Of a stretch of DNA of 64,000 nucleotides, positions 8,148-17,462 are shown one piece after another. A program made the position numbers and the translations under genes. Positions within the stretch are counted from its first letter, which is position 1. Each line of letters opens with the position of its first letter. The stretch is from DASRHT01 sp035293765 (GTDB taxonomy: Bacteria > Chloroflexota > Ktedonobacteria > Ktedonobacterales > Ktedonobacteraceae). A model generated the notes under the pieces. That model did not search any database. It saw only the letters and a list, made by a program, of their open reading frames with translations, and was not told where the DNA came from. The DNA lies in the NCBI GenBank assembly GCA_035293765.1, contig DATGMF010000097.1:1-64000 (forward strand), written 5' to 3'.

Positions 8148-8843
8148 ATGTTTATCGGGAAAATCGTTAAATCAGACTCGCATATCAATTATGTCTGCCA
8201 GGTCTACGGGCCGCACGAGGTCGAGGTTGAGCCCGAACCCGGCGACTACGCCTTTGGCCGCTTTGTGCGAGTCGCCACCCGCTCAGCCCAAATCGATGAT
8301 CCAGAATCCACCCTGGACCTCGCCCTCGGCAGACGCCAGGAGCCCGTTACTTACGCGGTTGGCGTCATCTACGACACTATTTTGCTGAACCCGGCCTTTG
8401 GCTCGCTGGGGCCGCGCCTCTCGAATGAGACGCAGGTGGAACTCTTCTCCCCCGATTATATCTCTGAGAAGGCTGTGCTGATCTATGTGATGGTGCTGGG
8501 AATGATGGAACAGCAAAGCCTGGCCGATGGCAGCTCCTTTTTCCTCTCCAGAACTCATGGCGTGCCCCTGCTCTCGCTTGAACTGGGCAGCGAGATTGAG
8601 ACCATGACCGATGAGGAGGTACGCGCCTTCCACTACTTTAGCGATCCGGGCGAGACGGAACAGAATGCCTACCTTCATATGGGCTATCTGCCCCATATCA
8701 TCGCCCAGCGCAGCAGCCTCCTGCCAATGGTTACGCTACACATCATTGATCAACTGGAGCGGCTCTTTCCCCAGCATCTGGCGCTGCTCTCCATTGTCAA
8801 ACGCAACTTTGCCTGGCGGCTCAAGGTAGAAACCACAGGCTGA
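8148..8843 (+). CDS. HAS-barrel-like protein paired with HerA
   Basis: A 231-residue soluble protein. Its first ~60 residues (MFIGKIVKSDSHINYVCQVY, then GDYAFGRFVRV) resemble the beta-rich HAS barrel found at the N-terminus of HerA/FtsK-like ATPases; the rest is mixed alpha/beta and not recognised. It stops 13 bases before the HerA start, with the HerA ribosome site in the gap, so the two are co-transcribed. I see no nuclease motif, so it is not an obvious NurA. It may be an adaptor or regulator of the HerA hexamer (inference). Confidence 0.75.
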   Translation: MFIGKIVKSDSHINYVCQVYGPHEVEVEPEPGDYAFGRFVRVATRSAQIDDPESTLDLALGRRQEPVTYAVGVIYDTILLNPAFGSLGPRLSNETQVELFSPDYISEKAVLIYVMVLGMMEQQSLADGSSFFLSRTHGVPLLSLELGSEIETMTDEEVRAFHYFSDPGETEQNAYLHMGYLPHIIAQRSSLLPMVTLHIIDQLERLFPQHLALLSIVKRNFAWRLKVETTG

Positions 8844-8856
8844 CGGAGGATTTGTC

Positions 8857-10593
8857 ATGATCGAACCGAATAATCTCATATCAACCAGCCCACACCCTCC
8901 ACGCAAGCCGGTCGGTATTACCAAAGGACCTGGCGAGACAACCCACGAATATACGTTTGTCTCGCGCGATAATGCCCACGAGCTGAAAAACGGCGAGTAT
9001 GTCTATTATGAACTTTCCGATCCCGCGCAGCCAGGGCTCAATGGCACCGCTCCCATCACCCGCCGCGTGCTCGGACGCATTACCAAACGCGTCCCCTTAC
9101 AGTTGTATCCAGATACCTTTCTGGGCGAGCCAGAGATTTCACCGGCCCAGGTTGCCGCGATGGTGGGCTATCACGCACTGACCAACGAACTTTTTGAACT
9201 CCACGTAGCCATTATGGGCTATTACGAAGCGGTAACGGGCTCGTTTATCAATCCCTGGATACCACCCCAATCGGGCAAGCAGATTTTCCTGGCGGACAAC
9301 CAGATGCTCTCGGAGGTCTTGAGTCGCAAGCGCGAAAAGCAGCCCGGCTCCGCCACCATCGGCTCGCTGCTCACCCGACCGGATAACGCAGTGCCGATTG
9401 TGCTCTCGGTGAAGGATGTCGTCAGCACCCACCTGGCGATCATTGCCAGCACCGGAGCGGGCAAAAGCTATCTGGCGAGTGTGATTATCGAAGAGCTGAT
9501 GCAGCCCCATAATAAAGCCTGCGTCCTCATCGTCGATCCGCACGGCGAATATGGCACGCTGGACCAGATTGCCAACGCGCCGCAGTTCGCCGAGCCGGGG
9601 GATGGACGCGGCAGTGGCTACCAGGCCCAGGTCAAAGTGTACAAGCCCGAACAGGTCAAAGTACGCCTCTCGACGCTCAATATTGGCGATATGCGCCAGT
9701 TGCTCCCGGAGATGACGGAGAAGCAGCAATACCTGCTCAGCCGCGCCTTGCGCAAGGTCAACGAGACCAAGCGCGGCACCCCCTGGGGATGCGCCGATCT
9801 GAAGCAGGCGATCAAAAGCGTCTCCAAGCAGAAAAATGATGAGGAGAGCGAGGGCGCCGACGATTCCAGCACAGTCCATGCCCTGACATGGCGCGTGGAG
9901 CAGCGTTTCGAGCATAGCTTTACTTTTGACGATACACAACACCTCGATCTACCAGAAATTTTCAAGCCAGGTCAATGTACCGTGCTGCAGCTCAACGAGA
10001 TCGATGAGCGCGATCAGCAGGTGATCGTTGCCACGTTGCTGCGCCGCCTGAACCAGGCCCGCATGGATACCGAGCGGGGAAAGGTCCACACCGGCGAATC
10101 CTATCTGCCCTACCCCGTTTTTGTGCTGATCGAAGAGGCGCACCACTTCGCCCCAGGAGGGACCGAGGTCGTTTCCACAGCCATCCTCAAGCAGGTGCTG
10201 GCCGAGGGCCGCAAGTTTGGTATTGGCGTCGGCCTGATCAGCCAGCGACCCGGCAAACTTGATGCGGATGTGCTCAGCCAGTGCCAGACGCAATGCATCA
10301 TGCGCATCGTCAACGAAATAGACCAGAAGAGCATCGCCGCCGCCATCGAAGGAGTTGGGCGCGATCTGCTGGATAATCTGCCAGCTCTCTCCAAAGGGCA
10401 GGTGATCGTGGCGGGCGCGGGGGTCAACACTCCCGTGATCTGTCGTGTACGCACACGCTACACCACCCACGGAGGCGAGAGTAAAGATGCGCCCGATCTC
10501 TGGCAAAAATACTTTAGCCCCGACGCTCAGGCCACCCGTCGCCGCAATGAAGCTCCCCTCAACGGCAATAAGGGCTTTAATCTTATGAGGTAG
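8857..10593 (+). CDS. herA: HerA-like hexameric DNA translocase ATPase
   Basis: A 578-residue FtsK/HerA-superfamily ATPase that pumps along double-stranded DNA in repair or defence. It has an N-terminal HAS barrel (~residues 20-95), Walker A (STGAGKS, ~198-204), Walker B (VLIEEAHHF, ~425) and the HerA signature region LISQRPGKLD...LSQCQTQCIMR with the following NEID. In archaea HerA works with NurA nuclease; no NurA is visible in this operon. Start has CGGAGG nine bases upstream. The gene is the middle member of a three-gene operon. Confidence 0.9.
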   Translation: MIEPNNLISTSPHPPRKPVGITKGPGETTHEYTFVSRDNAHELKNGEYVYYELSDPAQPGLNGTAPITRRVLGRITKRVPLQLYPDTFLGEPEISPAQVAAMVGYHALTNELFELHVAIMGYYEAVTGSFINPWIPPQSGKQIFLADNQMLSEVLSRKREKQPGSATIGSLLTRPDNAVPIVLSVKDVVSTHLAIIASTGAGKSYLASVIIEELMQPHNKACVLIVDPHGEYGTLDQIANAPQFAEPGDGRGSGYQAQVKVYKPEQVKVRLSTLNIGDMRQLLPEMTEKQQYLLSRALRKVNETKRGTPWGCADLKQAIKSVSKQKNDEESEGADDSSTVHALTWRVEQRFEHSFTFDDTQHLDLPEIFKPGQCTVLQLNEIDERDQQVIVATLLRRLNQARMDTERGKVHTGESYLPYPVFVLIEEAHHFAPGGTEVVSTAILKQVLAEGRKFGIGVGLISQRPGKLDADVLSQCQTQCIMRIVNEIDQKSIAAAIEGVGRDLLDNLPALSKGQVIVAGAGVNTPVICRVRTRYTTHGGESKDAPDLWQKYFSPDAQATRRRNEAPLNGNKGFNLMR

Positions 10594-10595
10594 GA

Positions 10596-10961
10596 ATGAA
10601 CAACCGAGCATCACTCTATAGATTGCTGCCCATTGCTCCCCTCGCCTGGGGAGGGTTGCTGCTATTCACGCGCTTTGTGCCGCCATCTACCCCTGTGGCC
10701 TTCATTGCCTTTTTCGTCATCCTGAGCGTTGCCCTCACCAGCACACTCGCGCTGCTGATCTATGTCATCAGCAGCCGTTTGTTTGCTTCGCGGCGCTACT
10801 ATCCGACGGTTCATCAGGCCATGCGCCAGGGAGCGTTATTATCGGCAGTCGTCGTGCTGAATCTGATCATGCGTGCGCTCCATAGCTGGAGTCTCTTTAT
10901 GGCCCTGACGATCCTCAGCGCCGCCGTGATTGTAGAACTATTATCGCTGGCAAAGAAGTAA
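10596..10961 (+). CDS. Small four-helix membrane protein in the HerA operon
   Basis: A 121-residue hydrophobic protein with four predicted transmembrane segments (about residues 12-28, 33-55, 76-95 and 98-115). The start lies two bases after the herA stop codon with GAGGTAGGA just upstream, so translation is probably coupled. It belongs to no family I recognise. Position suggests it could anchor the DNA translocase near the membrane, but nothing in its sequence proves this. Confidence 0.7.
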   Translation: MNNRASLYRLLPIAPLAWGGLLLFTRFVPPSTPVAFIAFFVILSVALTSTLALLIYVISSRLFASRRYYPTVHQAMRQGALLSAVVVLNLIMRALHSWSLFMALTILSAAVIVELLSLAKK

Positions 10962-11105
10962 GCCGATGATACAAAAAGGGTAACTATTTTCAGCACCCCC
11001 TCATACCTATTAGCACTTTTGGCCCAACAATTTTACATAAACGGCAAGATGGACTAAAATAAGCTTTGTTGATATAGAGACAGCAGCGAAAGGAGGCTTA
11101 TATCA

Positions 11106-11900
11106 ATGATTGATGATTTTCCAGAAGTACAAGAGCGCAATCGGGTATCTGGAAAGCTCATATTGCCGCCACACACTGGACAGCTACCGTCTCCCAATCC
11201 GCACACGCAAAAGACTACGGCATATCCCGGGCAGTTTCTTCCTTCTCATCAGTCGAAGCCGACGACCACTCACCTGGAAAAATTCTGGTACCTTGTACGT
11301 AAGGAGCCGGCCTATAGATTGCTGCTGGTCGCGGTCGTTATGGTACTTATCTCCAGTATTGTTTTTATCAGTTTTGCCAGCAGCCTATTTTTTGCGCCTC
11401 CGCAAAGTTCATTCCCATCAGGCCCGACAGGGGCCACGCCAGCAGGAACGGTGGATCTGCGCCCGACCTTCGCCCCGCCTCACGGAGGGCAGGGCAGTAC
11501 GACCAGCAGCCAACCGCCCAGGCATGCCACACCCGCGCTGACCAATGACGCGACGGTACAGCCGACGACTGCACCGGACGGTAATCTGACAATCCAGATT
11601 ACCGGACTTCCTGGGCAGGTCCCCAATAACACAACGCTTCCGGTCACTGTCATGACCAGCCAGCCGGGGGTCACGGTCAGATTGTTCGTCCAGTATAATG
11701 TCGCTCCTGGCTTTTTCAGCAGTGGGACGCAGACGACCGATGGCGACGGGACCGCGACGCTAAACTGGCGTATTCGCGTGCTCGGCACCCGTACGGTCGC
11801 AACTGCGCGGGTCACAGCTATCGCTCAGGATCAGAACGGCCAGCAGGCTATTTCCTCAACAATCACCGTTCAGGTTGTATCCGGGGGGATAAATTTCTAA
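11106..11900 (+). CDS. Single-pass anchored extracellular protein with Ig-like domain
   Basis: A 264-residue protein: an ~70-residue hydrophilic N-terminus, one transmembrane helix (~70-93, LLLVAVVMVLISSIVFISF), a Pro/Thr/Ser-rich linker (~95-160) and a C-terminal beta-sandwich-like domain (GNLTIQITGLPG..., ending TITVQVVSGG). The topology suggests a cell-surface protein with its C-terminus outside. AAAGGAGG lies eight bases before the ATG. A strong terminator follows. It precedes the MoxR-DUF58 pair and may belong to the same envelope function (inference). Confidence 0.75.
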   Translation: MIDDFPEVQERNRVSGKLILPPHTGQLPSPNPHTQKTTAYPGQFLPSHQSKPTTTHLEKFWYLVRKEPAYRLLLVAVVMVLISSIVFISFASSLFFAPPQSSFPSGPTGATPAGTVDLRPTFAPPHGGQGSTTSSQPPRHATPALTNDATVQPTTAPDGNLTIQITGLPGQVPNNTTLPVTVMTSQPGVTVRLFVQYNVAPGFFSSGTQTTDGDGTATLNWRIRVLGTRTVATARVTAIAQDQNGQQAISSTITVQVVSGGINF

Positions 11901-11935
11901 CGTGCGCAGATGAGGAAATAACCAGCGAACAGGTG

Positions 11936-11972
11936 GGCACGAGGGCGAGGACAGGCTCTCGTGCCTTTTGTT
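11936..11972 (+). terminator. Rho-independent terminator
   Basis: GGCACGAG (11936-11943) pairs with CTCGTGCC (11958-11965), followed by TTTTGTTT. It lies 35 bases after the preceding stop codon. Confidence 0.8.
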
Positions 11973-12120
11973 TCTATCAACAGGATTACACAGGTCAAAT
12001 TGGCAGGTGAAGTTTCCCTCAATTTGTGCGTATAATTTGTATATTATTTCATGCTGGTTTCATCATACTGGACCACCTATGATTATTTGCCTACCATTGA
12101 TCTATAAGTAAGGACTGCAC

Positions 12121-13080
12121 ATGACGAATAGCGAAGAAATCCGCCAGGTACAGGAAGCCGCCGGTGCTGTACGGCAAAACACCAGCAGGGTGATTGTAGG
12201 GAAAGAAGAAGTGATAGACCTGCTGATGGTTGCGCTTCTCTGCGAAGGCCACGTTCTCTTTGAAGACGTTCCTGGCATTGGCAAAACGACGCTGGCTAAA
12301 TCGCTCGCCAGGTCTCTGGGCTGTCAATTCCAACGCATTCAGTTCACCCCCGATCTACTCCCATCGGATATTACAGGCATCACTTTCTACAATCAGAAAG
12401 CTGGCGAGTTTGAATTTCGCCCAGGGCCTTTGCTTTCGCAGGTCGTGCTCGCCGACGAAATTAACCGCGCCACCCCACGCACGCAGTCCGCGCTATTAGA
12501 GGCAATGGAGGAACGGCAGATCAGTATTGAGCGCGATACAGTTGCATTGCCGCTCCCCTTTATCGTGCTCGCGACACAGAACCCGGTCGAGCTGGAAGGA
12601 ACCTTCCCTCTGCCGGAGGCGCAGCTCGACCGCTTCCTGATGCGCCTGCGCCTGGATTATCCCAGCCGGACGGAGGAGCGGCTGATCCTGCAACGGTTTA
12701 AAGAGGAACAGCCTCTCGCAGAGTTGAAGCCTGTATTGGCGGCAGAGCAACTACTCAGCTTGCAGAAGGTGATCCGCAAAGTGCATGTGGAGCCCGCGGT
12801 TGAAAGTTATATTGTTGATGTGATACGCGCGACGCGAACGCATAACGGGGTCGAGCTCGGGGTCAGCCCGCGCGGCACTCTGGCGCTTTACCGCGCCAGC
12901 CAGGCGCACGCCGCCATTTATGGCCGCGAGTACGTACTGCCTGACGATGTGAAACGCCTGGCTAAACCGGTGCTGGCGCATCGTATTCTCGCTACCAGCC
13001 AGTCACGGCTACACGGTCGCGTCATGGACCAGATTATTGACGAAGTGCTTCACACAGTCGCAGTTCCGGTGGAATCATGA
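12121..13080 (+). CDS. MoxR-family AAA+ ATPase
   Basis: A 319-residue AAA+ chaperone-like ATPase. Walker A is EDVPGIGKTT (~residues 48-57), Walker B is VLADEINRA (~108-116), followed by sensor 1 (LATQNPVE) and the MoxR-typical LPEAQLDRF with an arginine finger region. MoxR proteins help mature partner proteins, often with von Willebrand or DUF58 proteins. The stop codon overlaps the start of the DUF58 gene (ATGA), so the two are translationally coupled. A TAAGGA site precedes the start. Confidence 0.93.
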   Translation: MTNSEEIRQVQEAAGAVRQNTSRVIVGKEEVIDLLMVALLCEGHVLFEDVPGIGKTTLAKSLARSLGCQFQRIQFTPDLLPSDITGITFYNQKAGEFEFRPGPLLSQVVLADEINRATPRTQSALLEAMEERQISIERDTVALPLPFIVLATQNPVELEGTFPLPEAQLDRFLMRLRLDYPSRTEERLILQRFKEEQPLAELKPVLAAEQLLSLQKVIRKVHVEPAVESYIVDVIRATRTHNGVELGVSPRGTLALYRASQAHAAIYGREYVLPDDVKRLAKPVLAHRILATSQSRLHGRVMDQIIDEVLHTVAVPVES

Positions 13081-14489
13081 GATTTTCCCTTTCCAGACGC
13101 ATCCCTGCCTCCTCGCAGGCATCAGGTAGTGGCCGTTCCCTGAACCGGCGCTGGTATTTCCTGTGCATTGTGCTGCTTGGCATCGGGATTCCGTTGCAGC
13201 AACCATTATTCGAGGTCAGTGGCATATTGCTACTCATCGCTCTCGGCACCACCGACATCTGGGCCAGATATTGTCTGAACGATCTGCGTTTCCAGCGCAG
13301 CCTGAGTGAAAAACAGGTGCTTTTCGGTGAGGAGATCACGCTCTCGCACTCTGTCGAGAATGGCAAGCTACTGCCGCTCCCCTGGCTGGAGATTGATGAC
13401 TCCATACCTTCGACCCTGACGATCAAAGGACAGAAGGTATATACCACCATGATTAATAATCAGACGATGCTGAGCAGCCTATTTAGCCTGCGCTGGTACG
13501 AACGCGTGACCAGACGCTATACCGTACAATGCTATCGGCGCGGGGTCTATGCTTTCGGCCCGACCACGCTGCGCAGCGGGGATATTTTCGGCTTTATCGA
13601 GCGCCAGGCACGCTTCAACACCTTGCAGTACCTGCTGGTCTACCCCCTGGTGGCCCCGCTCACCAGCTTCGGTCTTCCCGCGCGTCATCCCTTTGGAGAG
13701 AGACGCGCTCCACGCCGCCTGCTGGAAGATCCTTCGCGCACCATCGGCGTTCGCGAATATACTTATGGTGATAGCCTGAGGCGCATTCACTGGAAGGCCA
13801 CGGCGCGCACGATGCAACTGCAAAGCAAAGTCTATGAGCCAACCACCACTTATACAATGGCTATTTTTCTCAATATTATTGTCCGCCTCGACGCCCATTA
13901 CGGCATCAATCCTGATATCCAGGAGCTATCGATCAGCGCCGCCGCCTCTGTCTCGGGCTGGGCAATTGACCAGGGCTACGCCGTCGGGCTGTACGCGAAC
14001 ACTATTATGTCTATGCCAGACGAGGATATCCTGTTCGCCCGGCAAGAGGTCGATTCTCCCACGCTCAGCGCCCGCATTCAGGCCCAGTTGAAGCGGCGTC
14101 GCATCCACCTTCCTCCATCCAGCAGCCCCGAGCAACGTAAGCGCATCATGGAGGCGCTGGCCCGCACGCAGAGTTACTTTGGCTCAGGGATCGAAGATGT
14201 CATCCAGGCCGAGCATACACGCCTCCCCGTAGGCTCAACTATTGTGATAATTACCGGCAGTTTAGGCGAACAACTGGTGGACGCCCTCACCCAGTTGCAG
14301 CGCCGCGGTCACTCGCTGGCGATCCTCTTTGTGGGTAGCACGCCTCCCCCGATCAAACTCGCAGGCATCGCTATCTACCACCTGGGCGGCAACGAAACCT
14401 GGCAGCGCCTGATGGCCTCGTACAGTAAAAGCGAGGATGCGGATCATCCCAAACAGACGATGGAGGCAATAGCGGAATTTCGACTGTAA
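13077..14489 (+). CDS. DUF58 membrane-anchored protein, MoxR partner
   Basis: A 470-residue protein with two close N-terminal transmembrane segments (~residues 22-55) and the DUF58 core motif (IGVREYTYGDSLRRIHWKAT) near residues 225-245; the C-terminal part resembles a degenerate von Willebrand A fold. DUF58 proteins are obligate neighbours of MoxR ATPases in envelope-related clusters. It overlaps the MoxR stop codon by four bases. The DUF4129 and transglutaminase genes often found in such clusters are not adjacent here; a DUF4129 protein is at 4-5.7 kb. Confidence 0.9.
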   Translation: MRFSLSRRIPASSQASGSGRSLNRRWYFLCIVLLGIGIPLQQPLFEVSGILLLIALGTTDIWARYCLNDLRFQRSLSEKQVLFGEEITLSHSVENGKLLPLPWLEIDDSIPSTLTIKGQKVYTTMINNQTMLSSLFSLRWYERVTRRYTVQCYRRGVYAFGPTTLRSGDIFGFIERQARFNTLQYLLVYPLVAPLTSFGLPARHPFGERRAPRRLLEDPSRTIGVREYTYGDSLRRIHWKATARTMQLQSKVYEPTTTYTMAIFLNIIVRLDAHYGINPDIQELSISAAASVSGWAIDQGYAVGLYANTIMSMPDEDILFARQEVDSPTLSARIQAQLKRRRIHLPPSSSPEQRKRIMEALARTQSYFGSGIEDVIQAEHTRLPVGSTIVIITGSLGEQLVDALTQLQRRGHSLAILFVGSTPPPIKLAGIAIYHLGGNETWQRLMASYSKSEDADHPKQTMEAIAEFRL

Positions 14490-14656
14490 GCGTTGCGCAC
14501 TGGCAACTGCGACTATTGCAAGAACAACAGCCCACTATTGATGAGCCAGATCTATAGACATAGACGTTATATCTTTGTGTGGTTTACAATACTAGAACGC
14601 ACCCGGAAATTTGACTGTTGAGATCAACGCTAGCCAGGACAAACGGGAGAGATTGC

Positions 14657-15703
14657 ATGCACGCTCATCATGGGGAGCCTGAAGACGACTTCTTTGAGTT
14701 GGAGATTGCCGACCTGCCGCCAGAAGAGGTACAAAGTTTCTCTGGTCATCTTGTAGATTTTGGAGCCCGGCTCCTGAAGCAGGTGCGAACCGCATGGCTT
14801 ACACTGCTGCCGGAAAAAAAGCCCGATGAAGACGACGAGGGCCATTTCGAGATCTACATCACCGATCTGCCCTCTGAGGAAGATGAGGACGACACCACCC
14901 TTGAAGAATGCCAGCTCTCTGCGGCTACCCTTACCGCTGCTAAACCAATTAGAACCCTTACCCCTCGCACACGTAATACCATCTTTCTCTCGCTGCTCGT
15001 CCCGCTATCGCTGGCGTTTGTACTCACTTTCGCCGGGACCTCATCGCTTTATCAAGGCTGGCAGGTGCTGACCAACTACCTGCACCCAACCGCTTCCACG
15101 CCCGCAGCGAAGCCTGTTCAGAGGGAGACTGATACCTCCCAGATACCCGGAGGGACCGGGCAGATATACGTTTCACGGGGGATTATCAGAATATCAGATG
15201 GCTCAATCACGATCTTGAAATCCAACTCTAACAAGTTCTATACCATCATACCGGGATTTGTGCCAACGGACACCTGCTCCTCCAGAGCGCAGGTTGATTT
15301 AGACGGCCAAATCGGAGAGTTCCCTCTCTGGATGGGCAACTTTGACGGCCCCGATGCCATCATTCATTTACAAAGAATCACTGTCCCCAGCCTGACCGGC
15401 TGGAATGGCTGGGCCGTGCCATTACATCTGACCATGAAAGCCAACCTGAACGATCCTGTGACGCTCACCGCTGGCAATCTGAGTAATGGCCCCTCGCCTA
15501 TGTTCGCAAGCTCCGATGGCACGTCGCTCACGACATCTATTGGTCTCGATTACCGTCGTCCCGCCAGCGTCTCCATTCAGGCTACTCAGGTTCACACCGG
15601 CGCCTGGGATACCACCGTGTTTATCCCGGCCAGCGGCTGCTACTACTTCACAGTCGGTTGGCCCAGAGGCTTCTGGCAGGTCATATTCGCCGCGGGCCGG
15701 TAA
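14657..15703 (+). CDS. Anchored extracellular protein of unknown function
   Basis: A 348-residue protein with an acidic cytosolic N-terminus (many Asp/Glu up to residue ~95), one transmembrane helix (~110-135, FLSLLVPLSLAFVLTF) and a ~210-residue extracellular domain rich in beta-strand patterns, with two cysteines that could form a disulphide. The ATG at 14657 has GGGAGAG six bases upstream and is preferred to an in-frame TTG at 14618. Its layout repeats that of the protein at 11106, flanking the MoxR-DUF58 pair on the other side. No family recognised. Confidence 0.7.
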   Translation: MHAHHGEPEDDFFELEIADLPPEEVQSFSGHLVDFGARLLKQVRTAWLTLLPEKKPDEDDEGHFEIYITDLPSEEDEDDTTLEECQLSAATLTAAKPIRTLTPRTRNTIFLSLLVPLSLAFVLTFAGTSSLYQGWQVLTNYLHPTASTPAAKPVQRETDTSQIPGGTGQIYVSRGIIRISDGSITILKSNSNKFYTIIPGFVPTDTCSSRAQVDLDGQIGEFPLWMGNFDGPDAIIHLQRITVPSLTGWNGWAVPLHLTMKANLNDPVTLTAGNLSNGPSPMFASSDGTSLTTSIGLDYRRPASVSIQATQVHTGAWDTTVFIPASGCYYFTVGWPRGFWQVIFAAGR

Positions 15704-15733
15704 TACACGGAACACTCTACACGCTGCAATGAT

Positions 15734-15756
15734 AGGGGAGAAGTCTTTTCTCCCCT
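15734..15756. terminator. Bidirectional terminator between convergent genes
   Basis: AGGGGAGAA and TTCTCCCCT form a perfect 9-bp stem with a five-base loop, followed by TT on the plus strand and preceded by AT on the other. It sits between the stop codons at 15703 and 15757. Confidence 0.7.
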
Positions 15757-17289
15757 TTAGTGGGCCGCGTTCTCCTGCTGAAGCTGCGCCTTCGCTCGTT
15801 TCCATAACGCGCTCCACTCCTGCGAGCTATACGAGGAGTGCGCGCGCCCTTCCTGACGCACAAGCTCCTCCACGAGTTGAAAACGCTGGCGGAACTTGCG
15901 ATTGGCACGCCGCAGCGCCTCTTCTGCGTCAATCTTCAGAGCGCCAGCCAATCTGACGACCATAAACAGGAGATCGCCCAGTTCTTCCAATTGCTCCTCA
16001 GGAGTTGCAGCCTCTCGCAGTTCCTGCAATTCTTCCTCAAGTTTGGCATAGACCCGCTGCTGATCGGCAAAATCGAAGCCGGTACGCGCGGCCCGCTTCT
16101 GATATTCTTGAGCGATGATCAACGCAGGAGAGGCCGGTGGCACGCCGTCCAGCACGCTCTCCTTATGAATATCCTTGCCCGCCTTTGCTCGCTCCTCGCG
16201 CTTAATCGCCTCCCAGTTCTGCAACACCTGCCCGGCATTACTGACCTCAACGCTGCCAAAAACATGCGGGTGGCGGCGGATCAGCTTGGCATTGATATGT
16301 TCATACACGTCGCCGATGGCAAAATCGCCGTCCTGGCGCGCAATCTCGGCATGCAGATAGACCTGGAGCACAAGATCGCCCAGTTCATCGGCCAGTTTTT
16401 CCATATCATTCCCCTCAAGAGCCTCCACTACCTCATACGTTTCTTCAATGACGTATTTGACCAGGCTTTGATGGGTCTGTTCGCGGTCCCAGGGGCAGCC
16501 ATCAGGATCACGGCGCAGGCGCATGGTGATGTAGCGTAGCGTTTCCGGCAGTCGCAACGCGGCCAGCTCATCCAGTGGCGGCAGGTAGAGCGTACTCAGG
16601 TGATTAGCGAGATTGTCACGATCAAGCTCATAGAGCGGCAGTTCGACTACCATCTCATCCGTTGCTACCCCTGCCGCCCGCACCAGCTTGACGGGCCATT
16701 CGTCGGGATAGAATTCGCTCAGGGCCAACTTGACCTGGCTGGCGAGGCGGCGATTATAGACCTGAGCTACCAGTAGCGGAACCGTGGGAATGATCTTGCC
16801 TGCCAGTTCGTCCGTTCGCAGGGCCGCAAGGTTGGTCGCGTCAACCAGTTGCGCCCCGCTTTCGCAAGGGTCCAGTTCGAGCGCGGTATATACCGGCTCC
16901 AGAAACGATAGACCGGCGATGATGGTGATGTCAAGATTGCGCTCGCGGGCCATCCGCAGCAGGAGTTGAACCGAGGCTTCGCCGACCAGCGGATGCCCGG
17001 GAACCGCGTAAACCACGGGTTGCCGGGCTGCAAGATCGCAGATCTCTTGCGCGATCTGCCGGTAAAGCGTTCCCCAGTCCGCCGACTCATCATAGAGCCG
17101 GTCAAACGATGCTATCTGCAACCGGGGAAGCCGCTGGCGCAGAGCTTCCACCGTGGGATGGATCGTCGTGCGAAAATAGACGGTGTGCTGATCGTGAGCA
17201 GCCTGATCTAAAATGGATTGCGCTTCTAAGGTCAGATCGCCAATGCTGCCAGGCCCAAGACCCAGGATAGTGATAGCCGCAGTAGCCAT
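15757..17289 (-). CDS. mazG: Tetrapyrrole methylase-MazG fusion (YabN type)
   Basis: A 510-residue two-part protein. Residues 1-~225 form a SAM-dependent tetrapyrrole methylase fold (ITILGLGPGSIGDLT at the start, YAVPGHPLVGE later). The C-terminal half holds a tandem MazG NTP pyrophosphohydrolase: first CPWDREQTHQSL with EETYEVVEAL and LADELGDL, then a second copy with EEELQELREA and EELGDLLF. This is the YabN arrangement; MazG cleaves (d)NTPs and may cleanse damaged nucleotides. The ATG at 17289 starts the canonical methylase strand; an upstream start at 17379 would add 30 unrelated residues. Confidence 0.93.
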   Translation of the reverse strand: MATAAITILGLGPGSIGDLTLEAQSILDQAAHDQHTVYFRTTIHPTVEALRQRLPRLQIASFDRLYDESADWGTLYRQIAQEICDLAARQPVVYAVPGHPLVGEASVQLLLRMARERNLDITIIAGLSFLEPVYTALELDPCESGAQLVDATNLAALRTDELAGKIIPTVPLLVAQVYNRRLASQVKLALSEFYPDEWPVKLVRAAGVATDEMVVELPLYELDRDNLANHLSTLYLPPLDELAALRLPETLRYITMRLRRDPDGCPWDREQTHQSLVKYVIEETYEVVEALEGNDMEKLADELGDLVLQVYLHAEIARQDGDFAIGDVYEHINAKLIRRHPHVFGSVEVSNAGQVLQNWEAIKREERAKAGKDIHKESVLDGVPPASPALIIAQEYQKRAARTGFDFADQQRVYAKLEEELQELREAATPEEQLEELGDLLFMVVRLAGALKIDAEEALRRANRKFRQRFQLVEELVRQEGRAHSSYSSQEWSALWKRAKAQLQQENAAH

Positions 17290-17462
17290 GTTATAACAAG
17301 TCCTCCCCTTTGTTCCGATACTGGAAATAGTGTAGCGACCTGTCCAGCGCCTGTCAATTGGCGTTGTCGAAAACGTCACAACGTGCTATGCTATTCTCGG
17401 TGGGAAATAACAAATGTTGCTCATCCATACCAGCGGTTTGAGCAACCTGAGGAGGTTTTTCT

